Shown here: one piece after another, positions 49,059 through 60,997 of the stretch
Position numbering within the stretch: the first letter of the stretch is position 1
Layout of the letters: each line of letters starts with the position of its first letter
DNA from: Datisca glomerata
Lineage: Eukaryota; Streptophyta; Magnoliopsida; Cucurbitales; Datiscaceae
DNA length: 64,000 nt
NCBI GenBank assembly: GCA_003255025.1
Contig: QANY01002371.1
Coordinates: 1,488,001 to 1,552,000 of the forward strand
Direction: 5' to 3'
Made by a program: the position numbers and the translations under genes
Notes under the pieces: generated by a model
The model's input: the letters and a program-made list of their open reading frames with translations, nothing else
What the model was told of the DNA's origin: nothing
The model's database searches: none

Positions 49059-49271
49059 CTATAGTAGATACTCATAAATAAAACATTCACACGTTGGTAG
49101 GGGATGTTGGAAATCGGACACTTCCTCGGCCCAGCATGTTGAGACTGGAGCGTAACTAGGGAACAAGTTCTTAAAAACTCCCATTTTTTCGTTGGGGTTT
49201 TTAGGAGCTTCCTGTTTATCCGCCACGTTGATTTTTCCTTCTTCTCTGAAATCTTGGATTTTTTGCTTCAA
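49059..49271 (-). mobile_element. Gypsy-type gag/pol scrap within the NUMT
   Basis: The minus frame KQKIQDFREEGKINVADKQE then GVFKNLFPSY resembles a common Gypsy polyprotein segment of plants (LKxKIQDLIDxGxI... FKNPFPxH). It is short and without element ends. Confidence 0.5.
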
Positions 49272-49647
49272 AGTCTAGCTTGCATCCGCCTATGACCTGG
49301 TCTCTCCTCATTGGGACCTAACTAAATTCTGCCAATTCCTTCCACCAGATATATACTTTTACTTATTTCTCCCATAAAGCTTTTCCTTTTCCTGAATCTT
49401 AGTCCTTCCTTTCAATAATGTCTTTCAAGGGCTACCCTCAACTCACCTCTCTATTAGAAAAAAAACCCTCCCAGAGGAGAGGAGAAGCTCCAAGATGAGT
49501 ATGTCCTAGATTCCTAAATTCATTCTCGTCCTGATCCATCATGGAATTTTCTAAATCTACAAAAACATTGACGGAGAAGGTTAGGGTATTAGCATTAATT
49601 ACCGTTCCACCCCCTCCCCTGATACTCCTTAGAAGACATTAGTCGGC

Positions 49648-49770
49648 AAAAGGCCTCCCTTTCCTATTCACTCCACCTTTCTCTAGGGTTGAGCCCCACT
49701 GGGCAGACTTGATGATCCGTAGGAGGCTCCACGGGAAACTGTTGCGTGACCTCTGACGCGATTATCTTAG
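49648..49770 (+). repeat. 123-bp repeat inside the NUMT, copy 2
   Basis: Counterpart of 46,198-46,320, in the same orientation. Confidence 0.9.
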
Positions 49771-51190
49771 CATGAGATTGGAGGTGATCAGAGTAGGTCA
49801 GGTTGCTTCATGGATTGCTAAACTGAGGAGAGACCTAGATACTATTATCCGGCAGCGCGACACCTCTTTAAGTATTCACTTCTTATATGGACAGCTCATA
49901 AATGCTTGTAGCCTCCTTGTTTTTAGAGTACCCATGGGCTTGTAGATTGCTGAGTCATCACGACGAGGTTTATGAAATCCTTATTTCAGGATTGTATCAA
50001 AAAGCTCGAACCCAGTTATAGAGTCGAGCCGATATAAAGTAGCAGAGAATTCTATCTTCTAGAGTCACAGAATCAGACCCTCTCATCCGCGAAGCTGGGG
50101 TGGGATATATGTGAAAATCCCCAGCGTCATAAGTCACTATCCTTCTTTCCTCCCCCCAGGCGCTCCTAAACCTATTTTGATTTTCTTCTCGTATCTTGCT
50201 TTCTTACAGTCTGGAATCGTTATTGAACTGGTTCCATCTAGTCTTTTTAGCAGAAAATGGTGATATATAGCAAGAGGTATTACTTACTTACCTTCTTCCT
50301 TTTTTATGCTGATCGAAAGAGGAACTAGCAGAACAATCAACATAAGAGATGAGTCTCGAAAGTAAACTATTTCAAGAAAACAAGCAAAAGAAGAGTCCCT
50401 ACAAAAAAGCAAGAAGTGTAGAATTAGATGATCAAACTTATACTTTTACGCTGGAGAAGAGAAGTCCGGCCATGGATAGGTGTAACCTTTGGCATGAGTT
50501 TTATCAACTTAGCTTAGCTATTTGCACCTCTTCCTCGTTTGTTAAGGTAAGCTTACTCACTCCGTTATCTTAGCATGAAAAATTCTTTCTTCAGCTCCAG
50601 ACCGGAATTAGACCAACTCTTGTTCATAAAGGTAGTCCCCATTGCTCGTTTGTTAAACTACCAGGGGTATTGGCTTTGATTGCCCCTACTCTTCTCTTTG
50701 TTCTCAACCCTAAAAAAAAGATAAAACTCGTCAAATCGAAAATTCAAATCGTACCCTAAAAAAATCTCCGATCTAGATGGGGAATGCATTCTAGAGACAA
50801 ATATTTCTTTTTTTATTAAACGGAATACTGCTCTAGCGCCATGTGCTTTAAAAAGCACATTTAGTCCATACTTTTTTTACAAATGAATGGTGATTGAAAC
50901 TTTTTGCCCGTTCCATTTCGTGACTTTGGAAATTGGACTGTTGAATAAGGAACACTCTAGGCTGTTGTCGAACTATCCCTCACCCATAGCCCTTGCTTTC
51001 AATAAAATGTTCTTATTCCCCACACTTGAAGGGCATGGTCGCTACCATTCGCAACGCGAATGAAGGCCCGAGGTCCAAGCATGAATTATATTTGTTTTCA
51101 TTGTAGATCCAAGGATCTACCATAGCGTAAGATAGTGCCCACTGCCTTTACTTTATAGCTCAGCTCCTCTCAGACGACCCTATCTTTGTA

Positions 51191-51313
51191 CCTAACTTAA
51201 TAATCCCTACTTAATGAAATACATAGACATATATTTATGAACTTGGCCAGAGACACTCATCTAAGTGTTTGACATAATGACGACTTCCTCCCATAAATAA
51301 AATCTATATCATC
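51191..51313 (-). mobile_element. 5' LTR of the reverse Copia element, outer part beyond the NUMT
   Basis: 'cctaacttaataatccctac' onward matches 34,997-35,056 and 35,963-36,042 of the sister LTR. It includes 'ctcatctaagtgtttgacat', without the 906-bp insertion present in the sister. Homology ends near 51,313; the last ~185 bp of the LTR (36,043-36,228 equivalent) is absent. Confidence 0.65.
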
Positions 51314-52690
51314 TCAACTAATTGATCTCTTTCTAAGATGTTCACGTTAAACATAAACAATCCATAATTATCAAATAATTCTTCTGAGACAATTGTATTG
51401 GCTCCAAAGTTATTTTACACATATTTATCACGAAATTATACATATAACAAACCTAACAATTCTATATTGACATCATATACAATATAAAATACCATACACA
51501 ATCAAATATAATTTAATCTCGAAAAATTTAATTGTTATCAAGTTAATTACTAAAATCTTATGGATTTCATACACGAAACAATCTTAAAAGAAATCATGTT
51601 AATCAAATTAAAACCATGTAGATTAACATTTCACATTGGAAGGTGAAAGAATCCGGTTACATATAAGACATATCTGGAACACGTGCGGACGGTACCTACA
51701 TGGGTGGGAACCAAAACCTATAAAATTTGGGGGCAATGTATCAAAATTGGAAAATGTTGATTGTCTGAGCCGCGAAAATTCTCGTTTTTCAAAAAGATTT
51801 TCTTTTTTTTTTCTCAATACCATATATAACGTGGAGCAGCCTGGAAGTGATAGAATTATTTGGCACGTAGGGACAATATTGCCCCTAATCAATGCTTTTA
51901 TTTGTTATCAACTCATTTTCATTTATACACTCCGTATATTTACACTTTTACCGGATGTACTTTGTAATATTTACAAAAACATCCTATTACATTTTGAGTT
52001 TTTATTATTATTAGCAAAATTTATTTACTCCAAATAAATAGGAATTCTCTTAACTCCTACTATTACTTTTGGATTCATATATTAACTTCGTGAAGATTGT
52101 TAGTCGATTTAGTTATAATCCATATGATTATAGATTGGAATCTCGTAAACTACTCATTCGATAAAATATTTATTCTAATACTATATAATTTATTTTAAGA
52201 ATCTCACTGTTATTTATATTAATCAATATTTATTCTATTTGCAAATTTAAATATCTTAAAATTTTCTAATTATTTTATTATATCACGGATATTTTAAAAT
52301 CAATAACTCAAAATTTTGACAATTATTTTTTTTCTATTTTTATTGTTCAAAAAGTAACATGTTAGAGTTGTTACTAGCATGGGTGATAAAATAAAACATT
52401 TTTAGTTAAATGAAAAAGAAAATATACGCATATAACTTGGTTCATTTCATGATTGAAAAATGCTTTTGACCTCTTTTTTTTCATTTAACCATTAAATCTA
52501 TCATATCTTCTTGTACCCTTTTCAATTAAATATATTATCGAATAATTATTTTGCTTTTACTTCATTTTTTATTGAGATATAATTTAATATTTACCAAAGG
52601 AACTTGTAAAATAAAACATGATAAAATGAAGGACTACATACAAAAAAAATTACGGACTATTATGTGTGCAATTTGTGAATAACTTCAAAT
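51314..52690. other. AT-rich spacer, possible LTR scrap at 51,628-51,760
   Basis: No gene is supported. 'cattggaaggtgaaagaatc' followed by 'acatataagacatatctgg' resembles the U3/TATA region of short plant LTR elements, but no ends are visible; the apparent 133-codon frame at 51,636-52,037 matches no family I know. The remainder is AT-rich. Confidence 0.45.
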
Positions 52691-53070
52691 ACAAGGACCG
52701 GTGGAACAAACTTTTCATCTTCCTAGGGTTAGTTTGGGCATTTTAAAAACATCGGTGGTCTCTCTCTCTCTAACCCTTTTCTCGCTTCGCCTTCTTCAGA
52801 GAAACCAACCCTCCTCCCGGTTTCATGCCTTTTCCCTTCCCAAATCAATGAATCATCTTAAATTCAAATTACGTGAACCCTAATTATACTTTTTTCCTTT
52901 TGGGATAGCCTTAAAAAAAATTCAAATCCAATCAAATCCAAACCAGATTTGAATTCCTTTTCAAGACCTCATAATCAACAGCAAACAGGTTTTTATACAG
53001 AGACGGAAGAATCGTGTTCTTCTTCTTTCTTTCTGGGGATTTATCACAAAACTTAAGGTTGAATCGTTTT
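52690..53070 (+). promoter_or_regulatory. Probable core promoter and 5' UTR of the PHD/GNAT gene
   Basis: A CT-rich run (ctctctctctctaaccc, about 52,758) and a T/C-rich leader follow AT-rich sequence and directly precede the start at 53,071. Y-patches of this kind mark many plant transcription starts. A clear TATA box is not obvious. Confidence 0.5.
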
Positions 53071-56000
53071 ATGGTGTCTATGGCGAAGGGAACGGAACCA
53101 GACGAGTTCAGGGTGTTGTCTCGAGTCCGAGTGGGTCTGAAGCGTGAGTTTGCTTTCGCCTTGAAAGTCCAATCTGAGATCTCTGGGTCTTTGGGTCGGA
53201 CTCGAGCGACGAAGAACCGTAATGTGGATTTGGAAAATCCAGGCACCAAGAAGTTGAAGGGTTTGGCTAAGATAGGTACCAAAAATGGCTCGAAGGAAGA
53301 TGAGAAATCCAGCAAAGCCGAGAAGTCGACCAGCGGTGAGGTCCCTGAGAGCGACAAAGCGAGGGTTGTGGGAGATATAGGGGATGAAATGAGCGAGGAG
53401 GCAAAGAGTGACGTCTTGGACCTTGTCAGTGATGACGAGCCAAAAGGCCAGGCGGATGAAACACTTGGCGAGGCTAAAAGTAAGGATGAGAAAACGATGC
53501 TCATTTGTGAGGAGGAGGTTAAGGGTGAAGTGCTGGAAAACGAGGAGATGAAAAGCCATGAAATGGTAGATATGGTGAGGGATAAGGAATTGGTGGACGA
53601 TAAATCGGAAGCAGTGTGCGAAGTGGAGCCTAATAAGGACGTGGAAATGAAGGAAATTGAGTCCAGAAAGTTTATTTCAATTTCGGACTCGGGGGAGGAG
53701 GATAAGGGTGCTCTGCTCGAGGAAGGAGCTATTGGGGTGACACCAATTCTGGTCGAGGCTGATAAGGTTGAGGATATGGTGGTTGAGAAGCCCCCGAGGC
53801 GGTTTACTAGGTCGGCATTGAAACAAAAGCCAGAGATTACGAAGACATTTGCAACAACCCCCCCAGAGAGGGAGGAGACTTGTACTAAAGTTGTCACGAT
53901 TGGTGATGAAGCAGAAGCAGATGATGTAAATAATTTTTTAGTTAGTTCTCAAATGAAGCTTGATACGACAACATCAAAGAAGAAGGTTACGGGTAAGAAG
54001 TTTCCAGCTAAATTGAAAGACCTTATTGATACGGGCTTATTGGAGGGACTGCCTGTCAGATATATCCGAGGCGCAAAGGTATCGTTCTACATTTCATTTC
54101 ACTGTTCCTTTCTAGTAACATGTATCATTTATAGTCTGAAGCCTTTAGTTTGGTCCCTGAATGTAGGCAAGAGAATCAGGAGACAAAGGGCTTCAAGGAG
54201 TAATCAAAGGCTCTGGGGTATCCTGCTTCTGTGATATTTGCAAAGGAAATGAAGTGAGTTTCATGTATAAATATATAAAGCGAGTATTGTTATTAGCTCA
54301 GTTCTTATTTCACTCGGAAATGCTTGATTGCTTTTGGTGGATTAACTCAGGTTGTTACCCCTACTGTATTTGAACTGCATGCCGGTAGTACAAATAAACG
54401 TCCACCGGAATACACTTACCTGGAAAACGGGAATACCCTCCGTGACGTAATGAATGCTTGCCAAAATTCACCGTTGGACACATTGGAAGAAGCGGTCAAA
54501 AGTGCCCTTGGTTGCTTTTCAACTAAAAAATCTACAGTCTGCCTGAGTTGCAAAGGTTTCTTCATCGTCCCTTATAGTATGTTCTATAATCAACTGCTTG
54601 AATACCAGGCAAGTTAGTAATAAGTGCTGTAATCAATTACAGGACGTATGCGTCAAGGATCTGGGAAATCAATGTTACTTTGTGATTCATGCATAGAGTT
54701 TAACGTTTCTCAACCTATCCCTGTTCACACAGCTAATGCTAGATACAGCTCTGCTCACACAACTAATTCCAGACACACCCCTGGTCATAGAGCTAATAAT
54801 CGACCAAGCCCTGATCAGACAACTATTGCTAGTGACAGGTACTTAGTATCTTTATTATGTATTGTTTGGTAATAATAATAATAATAATATAGAAAAGATA
54901 CAGTGTACATCCGAAATTGAAATACTTGGATATCATATGATCTTTTACATTTTTTTTCTCTCTTTGACGTCGTAAAAAGTATGTTTTGCAGCTTTTGCTA
55001 GAGATATATATGAACTGGTAGTTGAAGCTTTTAGGAAGCTATGGTATGCCTGTAGATTTGATTGACACACGAGCAAGAGCAATCTCATAATTGTACATGA
55101 GAATTTACTCTCTCAGCACAGCACTCAGGGCAGTGCTAGTGGGACATATCTAATAATCTGTTTAAAAAATTACTGAAGGTACCTCATAAGTTTTCAGGTT
55201 TTATGTTGCTTAAAGAGAACACTGGGTATTTCTCCAACATCTGAACTCTTCTTTTTTCATACTTTCTTATGCTGTAATAACCCCTCCAAAAGAAGGGGAA
55301 AGAGAGTGATGAGTTGTGAGAAAATAGATCAATAACCCCATTACTCAATCTGAACCCATGACTCAATCACAAGCTCGCCCTTGCCATCGGTATTTAGGTG
55401 GGTAACCATTGACATTGATCTGCATTGGCTATTTACTTTGTTGTTGAGAATTTATATATGTTCATTGCATTAGCTTTGGAACAGAGTGTCTTGAGATTGA
55501 TCACCTTATAAGCTGGGATTTGATAATAGTTATTCGGAAAATGATTACTGATTAAAAAGTAAGTATTTCGAAAATGATAGAGCTTATGCGCTCAAAAGCA
55601 TATTATGCCAATTGCCAAGTGTATACAGGAACTTCACTTTTAGTGCATTAGGCACCTGAGATGTTAACCATAACTTTCCTTCTAGACAGAACGACCCGAC
55701 ATCCTTTAACTTATTAGGAATGACATGTTCTGTTCTATTATGATGTCCTTAATTTTTGTCTGAAATACATGCAGTTCACCAAAAGTGGCTTCATTCTCAC
55801 AGTCATCTGATCGTGTGTGCAAAAGTAGCAAAAGTAATTCAGCTAGAAGTAAGAGCCATGGCAGATTAACTCGGAAGTGAGTACTCTTTTTTGTTTTCAT
55901 GATTTTTTTTTATCAGTGAATGTATTGCTCACAAAAATCCCTGAGAAAGGGTTGATACAACCCAAGTTTTGAGACCTATAAGATGAGAAAATGTCTTATA

Positions 56001-59000
56001 ACCGAGTTTTCTCGGAAGCCAAACCAGGAAAAAGAGACCAAATCCACTCCTTTAGTTTTCTGAGAAACAAAGTAAAAAATGTACACTGATGTAAAAGAAC
56101 CCAAAAAAATCTACTATTTCTCTCTCCAAACAGACCAGAAAAGAACCAAATTACCTTCCAGAAATCAAGATACAAATTAGTGTTAGCATTTGGCCAACAA
56201 AAGGCAAAGCTTCTCACATAAGATGGAATTGCCCACTGCAATCTGAAACTCTCCTTCAGCTTGTCTCCCTGGCTTAGTAGAGAAGTTACAATGAAGAAAG
56301 ATATGATTACTGTTTTCCTTTTCACGACGACTACTTTTATTTTCCACATTGATATGTTCTGCCGTATGAACCAGCTCTACTTGCTGTTGGATACTTTTCA
56401 TAGGCGCTGATTCATTTTTTCTTTATGATGCCTTTTTCCAGGGATCTACGGCTACATAAGTTAGTTTTTGAGGAGGATGTATTGCCAGATGGAACTGAAG
56501 TGGCATATTATACGCGTGGACAGGTTTTCACATTAAGATGAGCAACTGTTATTCTATCTATTTGAATAAAATTTCAATTCTGATATATTTCCTTCTGGCA
56601 GAAATTATTGGTTGGTTATAAAAAGGGTTTTGGAATCGTTTGTAGCTGCTGCAATGCTGAGGTATTTTTCCTCACCTCTAACAGTCGGACAGACATGCTC
56701 TTCAATACTCTGTATGAGACTTGATTCTCTTTGTTTCGAGCAGGTCAGCCCCTCCCAGTTTGAAGCACATGCTGGCTGGGCATCACGCCGTAAACCGTGA
56801 GTATATTTGTTAATGATTTGGTCTTTGTCTTCTATAACTTGGGTCTGATTGGGTCCTGTAATTCTCATATTGCAATGACTAGAATCTTTGGATTGTCAGC
56901 CCATTAGTATATAACTTAAACGGCCAACCCTTGATGGATTAACCTCAATTAGTCCAAATTGCTAGTGGTTTTGATACCAATAATGGCAGTTATTTTAGTA
57001 TGGTAAGGATACATATGAATCCACAATTGAAGATTCTTAATGCTACAATTTTCCTGTGGCAATTGAACAGAATTAAGCTCTCTATTTTATTGCTCTCTCT
57101 TATATTTGTTTTGGTTTTATATTTGAACTTGTTATCTTTTGCAGGTACTTACACATTTACACATCAAACGGGGTGTCTCTCCATGAGTTGTCCATTTCTT
57201 TGTCTAGAGGCAGGAAGTTTTCTAGCCATGAGAATGATGACTTGTGCAGCATATGTGCAGATGGAGGGGATCTTTTATGCTGTGATGGATGCCCAAGATC
57301 TTTTCACACAGGTGAATTCATTTTATCTTTAAAAATACTTTTTTAAGTTTTATTCTTCCGTAAAGACTTGTCTGACTGTTGTTTTGGTTTCCAATTACCA
57401 CTACTTTCATATCCCTTCAATCTCTTCAATGCTGGATGTACATGGTATTTTATTATGAAGATGACTGCATTGCAACATAAAGAATGGTTGACTTGTATTT
57501 AGTTATTTATTATGTTTAGGGGATGGCATATTATTCTATCTGGATTGCATGGATTTTCATATTTGTTATTCTTTGGCCAACGTTCCAGACTGTATTACTT
57601 TACCAAGCATACCAACTGGCACCTGGTACTGCAAATATTGCCAGAATTTGTTCCAAAAAGAAAAATTTGTGGAGCGCAATGCTAATGCTGTTGCAGCTGG
57701 AAGGGTTGCTGGAGTTGATCCAATAGAACAGATAACGAAGCGGTGCATTCGAATTGTCAAGAATATAGAGGTTGATGTTGGCGGATGTGCATTATGCAGG
57801 TTTTATCTTATTCTGAATAATATGGTCATCTTTTTATAGCGTTTTTAATTGGTACTTCTTGACCATCTGGTTGATTTCCGTATTACTCAATTAAGCAAGG
57901 CTTTTGCAGGAGCCCCCATTTCAGCAAGTCTGCTTTTGGTCCTCGAACAGTTATTCTCTGTGATCAGGTACTCATCTTCTTTTTAAAATATTTTCTTTTG
58001 AAGTTATGGTGTAGTTTTACTTTCCAATAGACTCTTAATACCAAATGGATGGTTTCCCTGCAGTGTGAGAGGGAATTTCACGTTGGCTGTTTGAAGGATT
58101 ACAACATGGAAGATTTAAAGGTGACAGAATATGGTGTTCTTTACTCCTTCCATGTTTTCGTTACTGTTATTTTTCCATTCAATGTGCCAAGCTTGACATT
58201 ATGTACCTTACAGGAATTGCCAGAAGGTAATTGGTTCTGCTCTGCAGACTGTAATAGGATCCGTACTGCTCTGGAGAAGTTGGTTCTTCGAGGTGAAGAG
58301 AAGCTTCCTGACTCTTTTCTGATTGCTGTACGGAAGAAGATTGAAGAGAAAGGTTCAGAAAGCATGGAAAATCTTGATATAAGATGGAGAGTTCTTAATC
58401 TGAAAATGGCTTTGTCTGATGAAACTAAAAAATTGCTTTCTAAGGCTGTTACTATTTTCCATGTAAGTAACTTCAGTTCATTGAATGTTTTCTTGAATCT
58501 ATGATGGCATCGCATCTGTGTTTGACATATGCTTTATCTTCTCGTGGATTAGAATGTTTTTAGCAACTTGACTTGAAGTTATTAATAATTGTTAATTGAT
58601 TGTTCAATTTATTTTTTTTGACCCAGGATTGCTTTGATCCAATTGTTGACTCTGCATCTGGCCGGGATTTTATTCCGTCAATGCTTTATGGGTGAGCAAT
58701 TTCACTACACCTTTCATATTGTTCACCATCTTACTTGCTGCTTTGAGTTATGTCGGGTCAATTTGAATTTGCTTTGAATGGATTACTTTTTCGGTTTGCA
58801 GAAGGAGTATCAGGGGTCAAGAATTTGGCGGAATATATTGTGCAATACTGACAGTAAAGTAAGACCATTACCGTATTTTAATTTTTAAAGAGCATGTTGT
58901 ATAGAAGATATACCAAATATTGTTGCTTATATTATGCAGCCAATCTGTTGTGTCGGTTGGGATTTTTCGCATCTTTGGGGCAGAAGTCGCGGAGCTGCCT

Positions 59001-59470
59001 TTAGTGGCAACAAATACAGACTTCCAAGGACAGGTTACCTTTAATCTGCTTTGTTTTCTTCTCTTTATGTTTGTTAAGTAGACTAAGAAATTTAAGATAT
59101 GCTTTTCCACCGTTTGTCACATGCCCTGCTTCTGAAAACAATTTATGCTTTGTAGGGTTACTTCCAAGCCTTATTTTCTTGCATAGAGAGGTTCCTTGGA
59201 TTCTTGAAAGTGAAAAATCTCGTCCTTCCAGCGGCTGAGGAAGCAGAGTCTATATGGATAAACAAATTTGGGTTCAGCAAGTTAACTCCAGAGGAGGTAT
59301 GCGAATTTTTTAAAATTTTATCATTAAAAAAGTAATCAACTGTTTTTTAACATATATGTGCATTGTTGTAGATAAATGAGTACAAAAAGCATTATCAAAT
59401 GATGATTTTTCAAGAGACACCAGTATTGCAGAAGGCCGTACCTGGGTGCCGTGTTGTTGATGCCAGTTGA
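53071..59470 (+). CDS. PHD-finger/GNAT acyltransferase, IDM1/At2g36720-like, 18 exons
   Basis: Probable nuclear chromatin regulator: a histone-reading and acetyl-transferring protein of the IDM1-related family. Exons: 53071-54078, 54167-54253, 54351-54555, 54643-54838, 55775-55876, 56442-56523, 56602-56661, 56744-56796, 57145-57311, 57589-57799, 57910-57967, 58064-58120, 58214-58462, 58627-58691, 58802-58858, 58940-59033, 59156-59296, 59372-59470. All introns are GT-AG and the joined length is 2,991 bp, giving 996 residues without a stop. Residues 1-336 are acidic/lysine-rich with [11 protein letters not shown]. Two TIFY-binding-like domains follow (about 340-400 [12 protein letters not shown]; 561-610 [11 protein letters not shown]). 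A PHD finger has C632, C635, C644, C647, H652, C655, C668, C671. A second zinc-finger-like segment spans about 719-775. The GNAT fold has QGQGYFQALF at 915-924. The next ATG (53,080) is an alternative start. Length is close to At2g36720; the family call is firm, the substrate is inferred. Confidence 0.93.
54720..54838 (+). repeat. 30-bp coding tandem repeat in exon 4
   Basis: Four units (the last 29 bp before the splice site) encode diverged decapeptides: [38 protein letters not shown]+. They lie in the linker between the first TIFY-binding-like domain and the second, rich in Ser, Thr, Asn and His. Confidence 0.88.
54839..55774 (+). other. Long intron 4 of the PHD/GNAT gene
   Basis: 936 bp between 'gacag|gtactt' and 'catgcag|ttcacc'. 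It includes an (AAT)n run at about 54,872-54,888. No other feature is recognised. Confidence 0.8.
55930..56405 (-). mobile_element. LINE ORF2 tail inserted antisense in intron 5
   Basis: The minus strand carries the end of a plant L1-type ORF2: zf-RVT words [16 protein letters not shown] (56,330-56,290), then [20 protein letters not shown] and [20 protein letters not shown]. Frameshifts and stops are present. It is 5'-truncated and lies wholly within the intron, so it should not disturb the coding sequence. Confidence 0.78.
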
Positions 59471-60400
59471 TATTGAATGCTCTTTAGTTAGTTATCTGCA
59501 AGTTCTTTTGTTTTTTGGGGTAATGGAGAAAGCCATTAATTCTGAGGAGCACCTTCCTTTTGGGCATGTACAGTTTTTGTTCTGTTTTTCGGGAATTTTA
59601 TTGTGTACAGGGAAGTAGACATTATAGGACACAGGCAGTAGGAGGAGCTGCTATTAAATTTTGAAGTATACAGAAAGGGGAGAAGAGAGAGAAATGAGTT
59701 AGGAAGGAAATATATAGGAAAGTGGAGGCAGGTCGTTTGCAGAAGCTTGCCAAATTTTGTATTGTTTTGGGATCTTCTATTCTAAATCTTAGTGCCATTC
59801 TTTTCGCAGTATTGGGATTGTCTACCCTTCCTTTAGAAGTTGTAGAGACAATTAGCCCAATCTGGGCCATTCGATCTGTTTCGGACGGTCTGGGTCAGGC
59901 CAGATGAAAAAAGTAAAAGAACACTACCATTCTACCATTCAATAGTTTTCCATAAAAACAAGAAAAAGCAAACAAAGATTGTAAAAGCAGACCTGAAAAC
60001 TAACAATGGCAGTGGAGGACAGATCTGAAAACTACCCTACCATTCTGCCAAAAATAATTTGAGGAATAGAGGCATCCAGAAAAGTTTTGGGATGAATTAT
60101 AGGAACTTGAGATTAAAATCAAAACAAAACAATATAGAAGATATGCATTCGATCAAAAGAAATGAGACTATTCACTATTGTCAACTCATAGATGCTATTA
60201 ACACAATCCAGATAACTCATCAAATTATTAACTGTTTCTTTCGTCCTCTAGGTCTTTCTTCTGTAAAGAACTAGTCGTTTTCTAATCACGTCCTATTCTT
60301 CGCTCTCTTTGTGATCTCTGCGTCTGCAACCTGGTTTTCTCTTTTTTCTCATCGACTCACATACTCTGCTGTGCATTTCCCCGTCTATGGTTTTTCTGAT
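59471..60400. other. 3' flank of the PHD/GNAT gene and spacer
   Basis: The first ~150 bp after the stop are T-rich and likely hold the 3' UTR; no single poly(A) signal stands out. 59,650-59,910 contains a purine-rich run then 'ctgggccattcgatctgttt'-type sequence that may be old transposon DNA. No gene is seen. Confidence 0.5.
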
Positions 60401-60409
60401 TTTAATCAT

Positions 60410-60997
60410 GGAGGAAATGAATAGTGTGAAGACATGGAGGAATTTAAAAATCCTTTTACAAAGTATGAATCTGGAGATATCTCTCAACCAAGGGAAAATA
60501 TAGCCAACAATATGATTACAAAGACTGATCAAAGGAGGAAATCAAATAAAAGGTACTAAGACTAGAGGGAGGCCAAAAGCTAAAGGTATTATTATTGCTG
60601 AGCCTCAAGTTCCTGCTGCAATCGGCCTTAAAAGAAAAAGAACTGATGATGTTACCCCTTTGAAGATGGAGAGATTCCAAAGCAATGATGAAGCTGCTTC
60701 CTGTGCTATTGTGAAAGAGGCAGAGGTGACTTGCCCAGAAAAGTCACCAAGGTATCCATGAAGCTTATATGCTGGAATTGTCAAGGCCTGGGTCCTGCCT
60801 TGACAATTCAGTCACTAAAGGATGCCATTTTTCTTTCATAAACCTATTTTAGTTTGTTCACTGGAGACAAAATTGAGGAAAGAGAGTTGAGAAAACATGT
60901 AGAAGATTCAAGTTTGATTTTATGCATACCATCAATCTTGTGGGTCTATCAGGGGGGATTTCTATAATGTGGAATTCTTCTTTCAATGTCTTAAATA
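60410..60997 (+). mobile_element. LINE (L1-type) ORF1 end and ORF2 endonuclease start
   Basis: 60,540-60,755 reads TRGRPKAKGIIIAEPQVPAA and GLKRKRTDDV, an ORF1-like basic tail. ORF2 starts at 60,758 with MKLICWNCQGLGPALTIQSL, the usual endonuclease opening, stops after 26 codons, and continues in shifted frames (SLETKL; VGLSGGISIMWNSSFNVLN). It is cut at 60,998 by a Copia LTR; no continuation is found on the other side. Non-functional. Confidence 0.82.

Larger units (their letters stand above)
40800..51190. mobile_element. Nuclear insertion of plant mitochondrial DNA (NUMT)
   Basis: About 10.4 kb with base composition and word use unlike the flanks (much richer in G and C, evenly mixed, many short ag/ct-rich words), with an atp6 pseudogene at 46,735-47,512. 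Both edges fall inside one short LTR sequence whose intact form is preserved at 34,913-36,042; about 25 bp of that target (34,973-34,996) is missing, as expected for end-joining insertion. Apart from atp6 and two retroelement scraps I recognise no gene, tRNA or rRNA, which fits the large intergenic regions of plant mitochondrial genomes. An insertion copied from an intergenic part is the best reading; an assembly join is an alternative. Confidence 0.8.

Noticed and set aside
40945..50573. Many 60-90 codon frames in the mitochondrial insertion
   Set aside because: No match to known plant mitochondrial proteins other than atp6 and two retroelement scraps; the higher GC content makes chance frames longer. 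I also looked for tRNA and rRNA signatures and saw none.
52932..53897. 321-codon minus-strand frame opposite exon 1 of the PHD/GNAT gene
   Set aside because: A Ser/Leu-rich shadow of the acidic/lysine-rich coding exon; the plus strand joins into a 996-codon family member.
59622..59910. Short frames on both strands downstream of the PHD/GNAT gene
   Set aside because: No domain; likely 3' flank or old repeat sequence.
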